Source of the DNA: Cryomorphaceae bacterium | Lineage (GTDB): Bacteria; Bacteroidota; Bacteroidia; Flavobacteriales; Schleiferiaceae | Assembly: GCA_003507115.1 (NCBI GenBank) | Contig: DNWN01000020.1 | Location: 1-8,492 of the forward strand | Direction of reading: 5' to 3' | DNA length: 8,492 nucleotides | Part shown: in pieces, positions 1 through 6,919 of the stretch | Numbering within the stretch: position 1 is the stretch's first letter | Layout of the letters: each line of letters opens with the position of its first letter | Program-made: the position numbers and the translations under genes | Notes under the pieces: generated by a model | The model's database searches: none | What the model was told of the DNA's origin: nothing | The model's input: the letters and a program-made list of their open reading frames with translations, nothing else

Positions 1-1544
1 AAAATAGCATCCCAGACTGTCAACCCCTCGGCCCAACGAAGTTCGCCTGGATTGTTCACTTCACCGGACACTTGAACAAACTCCTTTCGGATAAAATACG
101 ACGTTTGAGGGATGAGAATGGAATCCCCCTCGGATAAAACAAACGACCCTAAATCTCCGTATATGGAGGCATATGCCCGCTTTCCTGCGCTGTCTTGTCT
201 CGAAATGACCGCCATATCACGAACTGCGTCTTCCCGAAATCCACCAGCCATTTGTACCAACTGACCCAAGGTCATTGACGAATGGTGGAGGCCAAAATAT
301 CCCGTGGATTGCACCGCCCCTGTCAGCGCAATTCGATTTCGAAAACGATCATTCAAAGTGTCCGCTACGAATCGATCACCGGGTTGCAGTTGGAATTCTG
401 CAAATCCTTGAGGCAAGAGCGTTTGAGCTTCAAATCCAACGTCCGTAATGCGCTCTACAAATATCTGCTGTTTGAAAGCTTGTTCGGTGAAACCACCAGA
501 GAGAGCGAAAATGTCTTGGAAGGTCTCCCCGGGCCGCATTTCAAACGTACGTGCCCGTTTGAACTCGCCGTCGAGACTTATTCGTCCAGAATGTGGTGGG
601 ATAAAAATAACATCCCCATCTTCCAATCGCAGGTCGTCATTCTTGGTTCCTTTCCCCAAGAGCTCGTACAAATCTATTTCTCCGACAATCTCCCCATTCC
701 TTAGGTGGAATATGCTCCGGTAAGATCCCATGGCAGCCGGGCCAGAAGCCAAGTGCAGCACGTGATACGGCGAGGCGATTCCTGGAACCGTATAGCGCCC
801 GGGGATCTTCGCACCGATCACCGTGATATCTACGCTCCGGATTTCCTTCAGGCTGAGGCTCATTTGTGAGGATCCGTCGGCCAAAGTATTGTAGCCGTTT
901 GCGCCCAGACGTCGTTTAATTTTGGCTTTGGCTTCCGTAACAGTTAGCCCAGAAACCGAGACGACACCAGAATAAGGGATATTGATCGTTCCATCGGGCT
1001 TGACTGCTACGTCTACATTTAACTCCTGAAAACCGTAAACGGTTAGGGAGATAATGTCCCCATTTCCCAGCCTATATGTGGGCGGTGTTGCAAGCGTTAA
1101 GTTGGGTGCAAAATCCATGGATTTGCTACGGAATAACTCGGCACCGAATACGTTGGAGTCTAAGGCGTACAAACGCTCCAGTCCGGATAACTGGCGAGCA
1201 TCAACTTGTGCATCTTGAAGAGAGTCCTGCAGTTGCATGAGCCGCATGGTCAACATCTGCGCCTGTTCCCCGGGGTCTAGTTGGCCTAATTGGGTGAGGC
1301 GAACCTTGAGCTTGCGCAGCTCCGCTTCAGACATCCCCTTCTTACTCAAATCACGTAGAGCCTCAGAGGAGGTGAGATTCTTCGATTCAAAGCCTTGCTT
1401 GAAAAGAAGTATTTCCTCTTCGCCTAATTTGTCCACAGATACGGAGGTCAAATTCTTTCGGGCGAAAACGTTTTGAGCTTGAGCCGAATGCGCTGCGGCC
1501 AAGAAAATGGCCAAGAAAACAAAGAGTGTGGAGCGAGTTCTCAT
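1..1544 (-). CDS. Polysaccharide export protein with SLBB domains (Wza-like), C-terminus cut by window edge
   Basis: Outer-membrane polysaccharide export protein of the Wza/SLBB superfamily, expected to form the periplasmic and outer-membrane channel for an exopolysaccharide or capsule. The minus-strand frame is open from the ATG at 1544 to the left edge, giving 514 residues with no stop, so the gene is partial. Residues 1-24 form a signal peptide (hydrophobic core FVFLAIFLAAA, cleavage near AQAQ-N). There is no lipobox cysteine, unlike E. coli Wza. Residues 55-85 look helical (KKGMSEAELRKLK), as in Bacteroidota homologues. The Poly_export domain spans about 155-235 (YRLGNGDIISLTVYG, then VKPDGTINIPYSG). 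SLBB-like repeats follow at about 238-316, 322-395 and 405-480, and another begins near 488 (VQVSGEVNNPGELRW). The start overlaps the stop of the upstream glycosyltransferase gene by 4 bp (ATGA), which supports this start and implies coupled translation. The family is clear. The exported polymer is unknown. Confidence 0.9.
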   Translation of the reverse strand, partial: MRTRSTLFVFLAIFLAAAHSAQAQNVFARKNLTSVSVDKLGEEEILLFKQGFESKNLTSSEALRDLSKKGMSEAELRKLKVRLTQLGQLDPGEQAQMLTMRLMQLQDSLQDAQVDARQLSGLERLYALDSNVFGAELFRSKSMDFAPNLTLATPPTYRLGNGDIISLTVYGFQELNVDVAVKPDGTINIPYSGVVSVSGLTVTEAKAKIKRRLGANGYNTLADGSSQMSLSLKEIRSVDITVIGAKIPGRYTVPGIASPYHVLHLASGPAAMGSYRSIFHLRNGEIVGEIDLYELLGKGTKNDDLRLEDGDVIFIPPHSGRISLDGEFKRARTFEMRPGETFQDIFALSGGFTEQAFKQQIFVERITDVGFEAQTLLPQGFAEFQLQPGDRFVADTLNDRFRNRIALTGAVQSTGYFGLHHSSMTLGQLVQMAGGFREDAVRDMAVISRQDSAGKRAYASIYGDLGSFVLSEGDSILIPQTSYFIRKEFVQVSGEVNNPGELRWAEGLTVWDAI

Positions 1545-2428
1545 AGTTGAAATGTATTCCATGCTGAATGAGCCTTTTCATAAATCAAAGGAACCTGAGC
1601 AGGGATGGTTTGGCGCAAATTTCTGTAAATATACCGATTCCATGAATCTGGAAGCCGGCGAATGAGTTGTTTGGTCAACCAATGCAGGGCAAATCGGGAG
1701 AAAGACCAAAGACCGGTGCGATAAATGAATTTTAATGCCTCCTCTTCGCCTCGGCGATAGCGTTGGGTGCTTCTGCGGGCAACGAGATCCTCGCCTCCCC
1801 GCATGAAAACAAGATCCTCAGCATGATTCGCGGTCACATGGCCCGACGCCATGATGGAGGCCCATAGGGCATAGTCTTCATTCGCGCCTACCAGTGGATA
1901 TCCACCAAGGGATAGAACACGTTCTCTCTGGAACGCAACACTCGGCCCATTAAATGGGTTCCGCGATTGAGCGAATTCGAGAATCTGTGGGTGACTCGTG
2001 GGTACGGTTCTCCTCCCAAAGCACCGTGTAAAGGACGGATCCCATTCTTGAATCTGCCCTCCAAAGAGTACTAATTCTGGGGTCGCGGAGAACATGTCGA
2101 GTGTGATGGCTACCCGATCCTCGTGGTTCAGATCATCTGTATCTAGTTTAAGGACGATGTCCGTCTTCAGCGATTGCAATCCCCGATTCAAGGCTTCAGG
2201 TAAGCCAAACCCAGTGGGATTTTTGGTGCGCGGAATACGAATCCATGTGACTTCGTGAAATTCCGAGACAACCCTTTCCAATTCGGCCCCAATTTCTCCT
2301 TCAATGACGCCGATACATGCGTCTAAGGGTGACGACTGACCTCGGAGGGCCGACCACAGGGCTTCAAAAAGGTATTCTGGGTGGTCTTTTGAGTAAATGG
2401 AAAATAAGGCACCAACGGAGAGCCTCAT
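1541..2428 (-). CDS. Family 2 glycosyltransferase (AmsE-like)
   Basis: Cytoplasmic GT-A fold glycosyltransferase of family GT2, expected to add one sugar from a nucleotide-sugar donor to the growing lipid-linked repeat unit. It begins MRLSVGALFSIYSKDHPEYL, the usual start of AmsE-type enzymes (S-V-x-x-S-V-Y-x-x-x-x-P-E-Y-L). It carries the metal- and nucleotide-binding DTDD at about residues 96-99, a NEDYALW acidic motif near 183-189 and RRGE near 223. Length is 295 aa, normal for the group. I chose the ATG at 2428 because its ATG overlaps the TGA of the sugar transferase gene (ATGA), the same arrangement as at this gene's own 3' end. An upstream in-frame ATG at 2452 would add eight residues (MENHTRNW) and enlarge the overlap to 28 bp. 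Neither start has a strong ribosome-binding site. The donor and acceptor sugars cannot be read from the sequence. Confidence 0.92.
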   Translation of the reverse strand: MRLSVGALFSIYSKDHPEYLFEALWSALRGQSSPLDACIGVIEGEIGAELERVVSEFHEVTWIRIPRTKNPTGFGLPEALNRGLQSLKTDIVLKLDTDDLNHEDRVAITLDMFSATPELVLFGGQIQEWDPSFTRCFGRRTVPTSHPQILEFAQSRNPFNGPSVAFQRERVLSLGGYPLVGANEDYALWASIMASGHVTANHAEDLVFMRGGEDLVARRSTQRYRRGEEEALKFIYRTGLWSFSRFALHWLTKQLIRRLPDSWNRYIYRNLRQTIPAQVPLIYEKAHSAWNTFQL

Positions 2429-2997
2429 CCAATTGCGAGTATGGTTTTCCATAGGATCCGGATGTCCAATCCCAAGTTTGCCCGGCCTATATACTCCAAA
2501 TCGAAAGGCAACTTTATCAGATTTTCATCCGGAGTCGCATCAGGGAAATGGACCTGAGCCCACCCAGTGATACCGGGTAGAGCTTGATGACGGCTGGCGT
2601 AAGTGGCATCCAATTCAGAATACTTAGCCACTAAATGGGGACGCTCTGGGCGAGGGCCTACCCAAGACATATCGCCCAACAAAATATTGATAAGCTGAGG
2701 TAATTCATCAATTCTCCAGCGGCGAAGCCAACGCCCCACAGGAAGAATGGCCGGGTCCCCTTTTTTCATTCCAGCCAGGTCTCCGTTGTCGCCTGTGTGG
2801 AGCGTTCGAATCTTGTATATCTGGAAGAGTTTCCCATTGAGTCCCACCCTTTCCTGGGTAAAGAACACAGAGCCCCGACTCGTGAAGCGGACCATCACCA
2901 CACCTAATAGAATTAAAATAACTGCGACTGGCAGTAAGATCAGTGAAAGGACTATGTCCAATGCACGTTTTGAAAATCCCTGGAGGTAGGTGTTCAT
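2425..2997 (-). CDS. Initiating sugar-phosphate transferase (bacterial sugar transferase family, short PglC-like form)
   Basis: Monotopic phosphoglycosyl transferase (PF02397 family) that would transfer a sugar 1-phosphate from a UDP-sugar to undecaprenyl phosphate at the inner membrane, the first committed step of repeat-unit assembly. From the ATG at 2997 the protein has 190 aa, the size of the catalytic core alone (PglC type), without the extra N-terminal helices of WcaJ/WbaP. It shows KRALDIVLSL then a hydrophobic segment (about 12-37, the re-entrant membrane helix), FFTQERVGLNGK, the IYKIRT loop, the catalytic Asp-Glu pair in RIDELPQL, DMSWVGPRPERPHL and LPGITGWAQV. An in-frame ATG at 3057 would add 20 residues (MNWKVFSVDTKFSCDTFAVL) unlike the family's usual N-terminus. 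I prefer 2997 because MNTYLQGFSKRALDIV matches the usual start. The 3' end overlaps the GT2 gene by 4 bp. The sugar specificity is unknown. Confidence 0.93.
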   Translation of the reverse strand: MNTYLQGFSKRALDIVLSLILLPVAVILILLGVVMVRFTSRGSVFFTQERVGLNGKLFQIYKIRTLHTGDNGDLAGMKKGDPAILPVGRWLRRWRIDELPQLINILLGDMSWVGPRPERPHLVAKYSELDATYASRHQALPGITGWAQVHFPDATPDENLIKLPFDLEYIGRANLGLDIRILWKTILAIG

Positions 2998-3120
2998 GAG
3001 AACGGCAAAAGTATCACATGAAAACTTTGTATCCACAGAAAAAACCTTCCAATTCATGTTTATGATGCATTTTGACTAAATACTATGAGAAGACCAGCAC
3101 ATGCCATAACAAAGTTCACC
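2998..3120 (-). promoter_or_regulatory. Possible internal promoter before the sugar transferase gene
   Basis: This is the only sizeable gap inside the polysaccharide cluster. On the minus strand, TACTTTTG at 3013-3006 matches the Bacteroidota -7 consensus TAnnTTTG exactly. It would place the transcription start within a few bases of the ATG at 2997, giving a leaderless or nearly leaderless mRNA. I see no good -33 TTTG at the proper distance, so this may be chance. A second, weaker match (GAACTTTG) occurs near 3109-3116. No terminator-like hairpin was seen here. Confidence 0.25.
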
Positions 3121-3369
3121 TTATTTGAGATAAAAGACGGAGCCAAAATACCCTAAACTGGAGCGATTTCTATCCGTTATGTCATAGATGTACAACGCTC
3201 CATTCTGAAGCTCCTCCAAGGAGACCTTTTCATCCCGGATTAGCTGGACTAACAACTCACCCTCCCCTTCGAGTGACAAATGCTCAACCTTGGGCATCGC
3301 CTCTAGCGGATACCCTTCCAATATTTCCCTTTTACCCTCCCGGAAGGAGGCATCAACGATAATCAACAT
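3121..3369 (-). CDS. Small hypothetical protein (82 aa) within the polysaccharide cluster
   Basis: I do not recognise this protein. It begins MLIIVDASFREGKREILEGY, has an acidic, probably helical middle (LEGEGELLVQLIRDEKVSLEELQN), and ends with aromatic, strand-like sequence (ALYIYDITD, then LGYFGSVFYLK). There is no signal peptide and no membrane segment, so it is probably cytoplasmic. The ATG at 3369 lies inside the end of the flippase-glycosyltransferase gene (17-bp overlap), and the frame then runs about 230 bp past that gene in sequence with no competing open frame. Codon use looks like that of the neighbours, and the position suggests translational coupling. It is followed by the 123-bp gap before the sugar transferase. 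It could be a small accessory protein for glycan assembly. A chance frame or a decayed gene remnant cannot be excluded. Confidence 0.6.
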   Translation of the reverse strand: MLIIVDASFREGKREILEGYPLEAMPKVEHLSLEGEGELLVQLIRDEKVSLEELQNGALYIYDITDRNRSSLGYFGSVFYLK

Positions 3370-5599
3370 AGCCGCTTTGATATCTAATGAGCATCCAATG
3401 AGTCTTCTTTAATTTTTGCCAGAATCCACCAGAATAGCCCCTGGTAAAGACCACATTCGCGGCCAAAACATAGAGGTATGGCTTGCGGAGCCAATGTAGA
3501 ATTCCAAGATGATGCTTCGCGTGGTATTGCCCAAAATTGTAAAATGAATCCGCATACCAATGCACTGCATTCACTTTTTTGGCCGCATCATTCCCATCTC
3601 GCTGAGGAAAATGGACTACCGTTACCTCCGGCTTGTAAACGATGGTTCGGCCGGCCAAGAGCAACTGCCAAGAAAGGTCCGGTTCCTCCATAATCCCCGT
3701 CCCAATAAAGGCGGGCTCAAAATGAATATGACGAACATCTGAAGACATGACAAAGCCAAAACATGCTCCTGTGACCGAGATTAAACTATCCGCAGGCTTA
3801 AGCGAATAATTGTTATTGTAAAAATGACCATACCACGTGTAGCGCTGAACTTTTTTCGTTCGCAGTAAAGGCCGATCCAGCTCGATGATTCGGGTAGTCA
3901 AAACCTGTTTCGGGCTTTGCGACAAATACGTGTGGTAGTATTCCAAAAAATCCTTTGGAAGCCATAAATCATCGTCGATGACAACAACGATACCCTCCGC
4001 AGCACTGTGTATTCCGAGATCTTTGGCTTGGCACCGATTAGGCGTAGCCAACTGGATGAAATTCCACGTGACATGTGGGAGCATTTCTGTACACAGCCTC
4101 TTTAATTCATGATGCAGCGCATCTGTACTCTGGTCAACCACCACAATGACATCCGGCATTTTCGTCTGCACAGTCAAACTTCGGAGCAAATTGGGCCAGA
4201 CCTCTATTCGCTTGTAGGTAGGAATGACTAGAGTAATGAGCGGATTGTTTACATGTTCCAAATCATGGGGTATAGCCACGGGTAGGATTAATTTCTTCGG
4301 AACCCACTGATGGGGCCGGAGGAAGGATATACCCATGCGATTTAACAAAAAGGCATAGGAGATCAACGCAAAAACCTCTGCCCCTATGAGGGCATAGATC
4401 GCTCCATCCAGACCTCGCCAGGCAATCAAGCCAATATTCAGAAACACACTCACGACGGCCGTGGATGCGATAACCCGAAAAACTTTTTTGTCCTGATTGA
4501 GATTGAGCAGGACAATATTGCCTAGAATATGGCTGGAGCTCGTCACGAAGGGAACGATCAGCAAGGCTTGCAAAATGGGTATGGCTGGTACATACTCGGC
4601 ACCAAACCAATTCACAATAACCCATGGTCCTACCACCAGCATTCCTAGGGTAGAGAACGCCACGGCAGACAAAATGAAGGGAACAGCTCTATTTAAATGC
4701 ATCAATCCTCGTTCCATATGATTCTTGATCTCCTCCCCGATAAACGGGAAAAGGGACTGCATGATGGGGAACATGACCAATACTTGCGTGACATTCATCA
4801 GACGCCATCCCAAGGTGAAGTGCCCGACCGAATCAAAGGCAACAAAAAAGCCAAGGATCAATACGTTGAACGTTTGATTCGTATTATTTATTAAACCTGA
4901 CAGGAATATCCATCGCTCTTGTTTAAGCAATCGCCACGTGTTCATGTCCCAAGAAATCCGGACCGGGATTTTGAACGCGCGATGTACCCAAATGACGCTC
5001 AGAATGGCAACAATGATGGAGGACAGAGAAATACTCAACGGATAAATAAAGGCTTCTTTGGGACCCGAAATGATGAAAAAGACGACCAAAATGAAAATCA
5101 CTTTGGGAATCACATTGATCCACACAAGTGCCCGCATACGACGCATCCCCTGAACAAACCAGTTTGGCATCAGTGCCCAGCCGGCCGTCACTCCAAACGT
5201 AGACCAGGCAATTTTTTCATGGTTTGGCCCTTCGGGAAGTAAGGGCACGAGGATGGCATACAATAGGCCTGCCATGAGAAGCAAGAGAAGTTTCGCCGAC
5301 TGAACCTTGTTGAAGTACCTCCCAAGCGCCTGCGCATCCTCCCCCATCTGAGCCACAGCCCGAGTACCCGAAAAGTCAAAGCCATACAGCACAAACAAGG
5401 TGAAATACCCAACTAATACGCTGAAGTAATTAATGACCCCAAAGGATTCTGATCCCACGACATGCCCAACGAAAGGCAAGGTGACAATGGGAAACACGTA
5501 GTGCATGAATTGCAATACGCCATTCGCCAAGAGATTCCCTGAAACAGGATCTCTACTCCCAGATGAAGTCATTGTTGGGTCCGAATCAATCGTTGACAT
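3353..5599 (-). CDS. Fusion protein: Wzx-type polysaccharide flippase + C-terminal GT2 glycosyltransferase
   Basis: A single 748-aa reading frame joins two activities normally encoded separately. Residues about 18-420 are a MOP-superfamily oligosaccharide flippase (RfbX/Wzx type). This part starts NLLANGVLQFMHYVFPIVTL, has PFVGHVVGSESFGVINY, FDFSGTRAVAQ and NWFVQGMRRM, and shows roughly a dozen hydrophobic segments up to about 418. It would flip the undecaprenyl-linked repeat unit across the inner membrane. After a polar linker (about 421-452) comes a complete GT2 domain, about 453-700. It has PLITLVIPTYKR, an Asn-Arg/Ala-Lys/Gly pattern at 521-529, the IDDD metal motif at 541-544, TGACFGFVM at 610-618 and EEPDLSWQLLLAG at 638-650. 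The tail contains a short hydrophobic stretch (about 708-718). The gene starts 3 bp after the methyltransferase stop. An in-frame GTG at 4279 (residue 441) could allow separate production of the GT2 half. Both domain calls are firm. The functional meaning of the fusion is inference. Confidence 0.9.
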   Translation of the reverse strand: MSTIDSDPTMTSSGSRDPVSGNLLANGVLQFMHYVFPIVTLPFVGHVVGSESFGVINYFSVLVGYFTLFVLYGFDFSGTRAVAQMGEDAQALGRYFNKVQSAKLLLLLMAGLLYAILVPLLPEGPNHEKIAWSTFGVTAGWALMPNWFVQGMRRMRALVWINVIPKVIFILVVFFIISGPKEAFIYPLSISLSSIIVAILSVIWVHRAFKIPVRISWDMNTWRLLKQERWIFLSGLINNTNQTFNVLILGFFVAFDSVGHFTLGWRLMNVTQVLVMFPIMQSLFPFIGEEIKNHMERGLMHLNRAVPFILSAVAFSTLGMLVVGPWVIVNWFGAEYVPAIPILQALLIVPFVTSSSHILGNIVLLNLNQDKKVFRVIASTAVVSVFLNIGLIAWRGLDGAIYALIGAEVFALISYAFLLNRMGISFLRPHQWVPKKLILPVAIPHDLEHVNNPLITLVIPTYKRIEVWPNLLRSLTVQTKMPDVIVVVDQSTDALHHELKRLCTEMLPHVTWNFIQLATPNRCQAKDLGIHSAAEGIVVVIDDDLWLPKDFLEYYHTYLSQSPKQVLTTRIIELDRPLLRTKKVQRYTWYGHFYNNNYSLKPADSLISVTGACFGFVMSSDVRHIHFEPAFIGTGIMEEPDLSWQLLLAGRTIVYKPEVTVVHFPQRDGNDAAKKVNAVHWYADSFYNFGQYHAKHHLGILHWLRKPYLYVLAANVVFTRGYSGGFWQKLKKTHWMLIRYQSGYVDYR

Positions 5600-5602
5600 A
5601 GG

Positions 5603-6415
5603 TCAGCTCGATAGAATATTTCCTTTTCGGATAATCACTGCAATAGATTCAAAACCAAAGGCATACCAGGTTAAGGAGGTGTTCCGTTTGGTCAAAAGGG
5701 TATAAGGCACGGTCAACCATGCCAAACATCGTAAAAGGAAGCCACCTCGGTGCCTCGCGGTGTACGAAACCTTCCCCCATGGCTTCATAGCCTCCGCCCA
5801 CCTCTCGAGATCAAATGGAGCGGTATGTGTGGGGTCATCATAAAAATTCAAACATCCTTGACGTACACGAGGAAAATGAACACTTTGCAAAGTTGGCGTC
5901 GAAAGGTATAAACGACCTCCTTCTTTCAGAAGACCCACGAGCTTGTCTAGAAATTCTGTGGGGTGAGGTACATGTTCAATCACATGAGACAGGATGATGC
6001 CGTCATATGTTTCGCCCTGAGCTACCAATTCATCGATGAAGATCTCAGGTGGGAAAATCCAATAGTGACGCATCGACTTTTTACCCTCATTCGTCATGTA
6101 GTATTCAGTAATATCCGCCCCATCAAACGTGGCAAGGGGGGCATGTTGACGCAGTTTTCTTACGCTATCCAGCCCGCAACCCACATCCAAGACCAAGGCA
6201 TTTTCTCTGTTTAGCTTGGAGACAAAAGCATATTTTGATTTGGGATCTAAACGTCTTTTCAGATGCGAAATCCACTCACGCCTTCTCCCTACTTGCTCCG
6301 TATATCCTTTATCTGCCCGTGGCATGCCGCATGTTTGATTTGGTTCCGAAAAGTACAACTTATGGCGAAGGAGTCGAAGCGATTCCCCGGTCCTCATCAT
6401 TCGCCCCAGATTCAT
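5603..6415 (-). CDS. Class I SAM-dependent methyltransferase
   Basis: Cytoplasmic methyltransferase with the Rossmann-like SAM-binding fold (Methyltransf_11/23 type), 270 aa. Motif I is LVLDVGCG at about 75-81, the acidic end of strand 2 falls in DGADI near 98-102, and the strand-4 region reads DGIILSHVIEHVPHP at about 138-152, typical of UbiE/COQ5-like enzymes. LLKEGGRLYLSTP follows at 162-174. NFYDDPTHTAPF at 190-201 resembles the NFxDDPTHxRPF segment common in methyltransferases of LPS and exopolysaccharide clusters. The C-terminal 60 residues contain hydrophobic stretches that may lie against the membrane. The ATG at 6415 overlaps the preceding gene's stop by 4 bp (ATGA), and the flippase fusion begins 3 bp after its stop. 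In this context, O-methylation of a sugar in the repeat unit is a reasonable guess. The substrate is not readable from sequence. Confidence 0.9.
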   Translation of the reverse strand: MNLGRMMRTGESLRLLRHKLYFSEPNQTCGMPRADKGYTEQVGRRREWISHLKRRLDPKSKYAFVSKLNRENALVLDVGCGLDSVRKLRQHAPLATFDGADITEYYMTNEGKKSMRHYWIFPPEIFIDELVAQGETYDGIILSHVIEHVPHPTEFLDKLVGLLKEGGRLYLSTPTLQSVHFPRVRQGCLNFYDDPTHTAPFDLERWAEAMKPWGKVSYTARHRGGFLLRCLAWLTVPYTLLTKRNTSLTWYAFGFESIAVIIRKGNILSS

Positions 6416-6828
6416 TCGCCGTCACCCTCTTCATTTATTGTGTCTGAAAGTAAATCAGAATGATCTTGCAACTTCAAAGGATTCAATTCTGCCGTTCCGC
6501 TGTTCAAAACTTTTGCCGAACGAGCCTGCTTTTTGGCTTCCTTTCGCTCCCGTTTTTCGTCTTTGAATCGCTTCTCAAAAAGAGTGACGTTCACGCCCGC
6601 GGTGACTTGCCACGACTGGAAATTGGCGGGGAAGAGTATTCGGCCTTGTTGGATAGCCGGTGTGGACAACCACAGATTGCTTCCTAAGTAGAGGGTGGTC
6701 CAGGGGAAGATGCGGTTTTGGACCAAGGTCATGGGGTTGCCGCGCATGCCATAGAGGTCCAAATTTTGGGATTGAAGGCTCAGATGATTGAGCATCAAGA
6801 AGATTCCACAAAAAAGCGATCTTCTCAT
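6412..6828 (-). CDS. Small exported protein of unknown function, first gene of the polysaccharide cluster
   Basis: Unrecognised 138-aa protein. Residues 1-21 look like a signal peptide (MRRSLFCGIFLMLNHLSLQSQ). The cysteine at position 7 is too early to be a lipobox. Residues 44-84 contain two stretches with the alternating pattern of outer-membrane beta strands (TTLYLGSNLWLS and WQVTAGVNVTLF). A dense charged segment follows at about 86-106 (KRFKDEKRERKEAKKQARSAK), probably helical, and then an acidic tail (DHSDLLSDTINEEGDGE). This suggests a periplasmic or outer-membrane-associated protein, possibly a shortened beta-barrel relative. The ATG at 6828 follows an A-rich stretch with no clear Shine-Dalgarno. 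It has 120 bp upstream to the acyltransferase gene, so it is probably the first gene of the transcript. It overlaps the methyltransferase gene by 4 bp. A frame-shadow explanation is unlikely given the signal peptide and the coupled junction. Confidence 0.72.
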   Translation of the reverse strand: MRRSLFCGIFLMLNHLSLQSQNLDLYGMRGNPMTLVQNRIFPWTTLYLGSNLWLSTPAIQQGRILFPANFQSWQVTAGVNVTLFEKRFKDEKRERKEAKKQARSAKVLNSGTAELNPLKLQDHSDLLSDTINEEGDGE

Positions 6829-6910
6829 TTTGAGGCAGATAAACGGAAACCCTCAAAACATTTCATCGCTCAAATAAGATTATAAAAAGCGGGAGGAAAC
6901 GGCGCATACA

Positions 6911-6918
6911 CAAAGGTA
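6911..6918 (-). promoter_or_regulatory. Candidate -7 promoter element for the polysaccharide cluster
   Basis: On the minus strand the bases read TACCTTTG, an exact match to the Bacteroidota -7 consensus TAnnTTTG. It would give a 5' untranslated region of roughly 75 nt before the ATG at 6828. No TTTG is evident at the usual -33 distance. A TATAAT at 6884-6879 is an alternative sigma70-like box but also lacks a fitting upstream hexamer. The match is short, so chance occurrence is possible. Confidence 0.3.
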
Positions 6919-6919
6919 G

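Noticed and set aside
282..704. Plus-strand open frame of 140 aa
   Set aside because: It lies entirely antisense to the SLBB export gene, which shows clear domains. The translated product has no recognisable features.
4263..4625. Minus-strand 120-aa frame inside the flippase region
   Set aside because: Out-of-frame overlap with the conserved flippase half. The sequence is Cys/Ser/Arg-rich and lacks any motif.
5603..6415. Ubiquinone/menaquinone methyltransferase (UbiE) role for the methyltransferase
   Set aside because: Only the general SAM-binding motifs are shared. The cluster context and the NFYDDPTH segment fit a glycan-cluster methyltransferase better.
6575..6856. Minus-strand 93-aa frame overlapping the small exported protein
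   Set aside because: The competing 138-aa frame has a signal peptide and an ATGA junction with the next gene. This one has neither.
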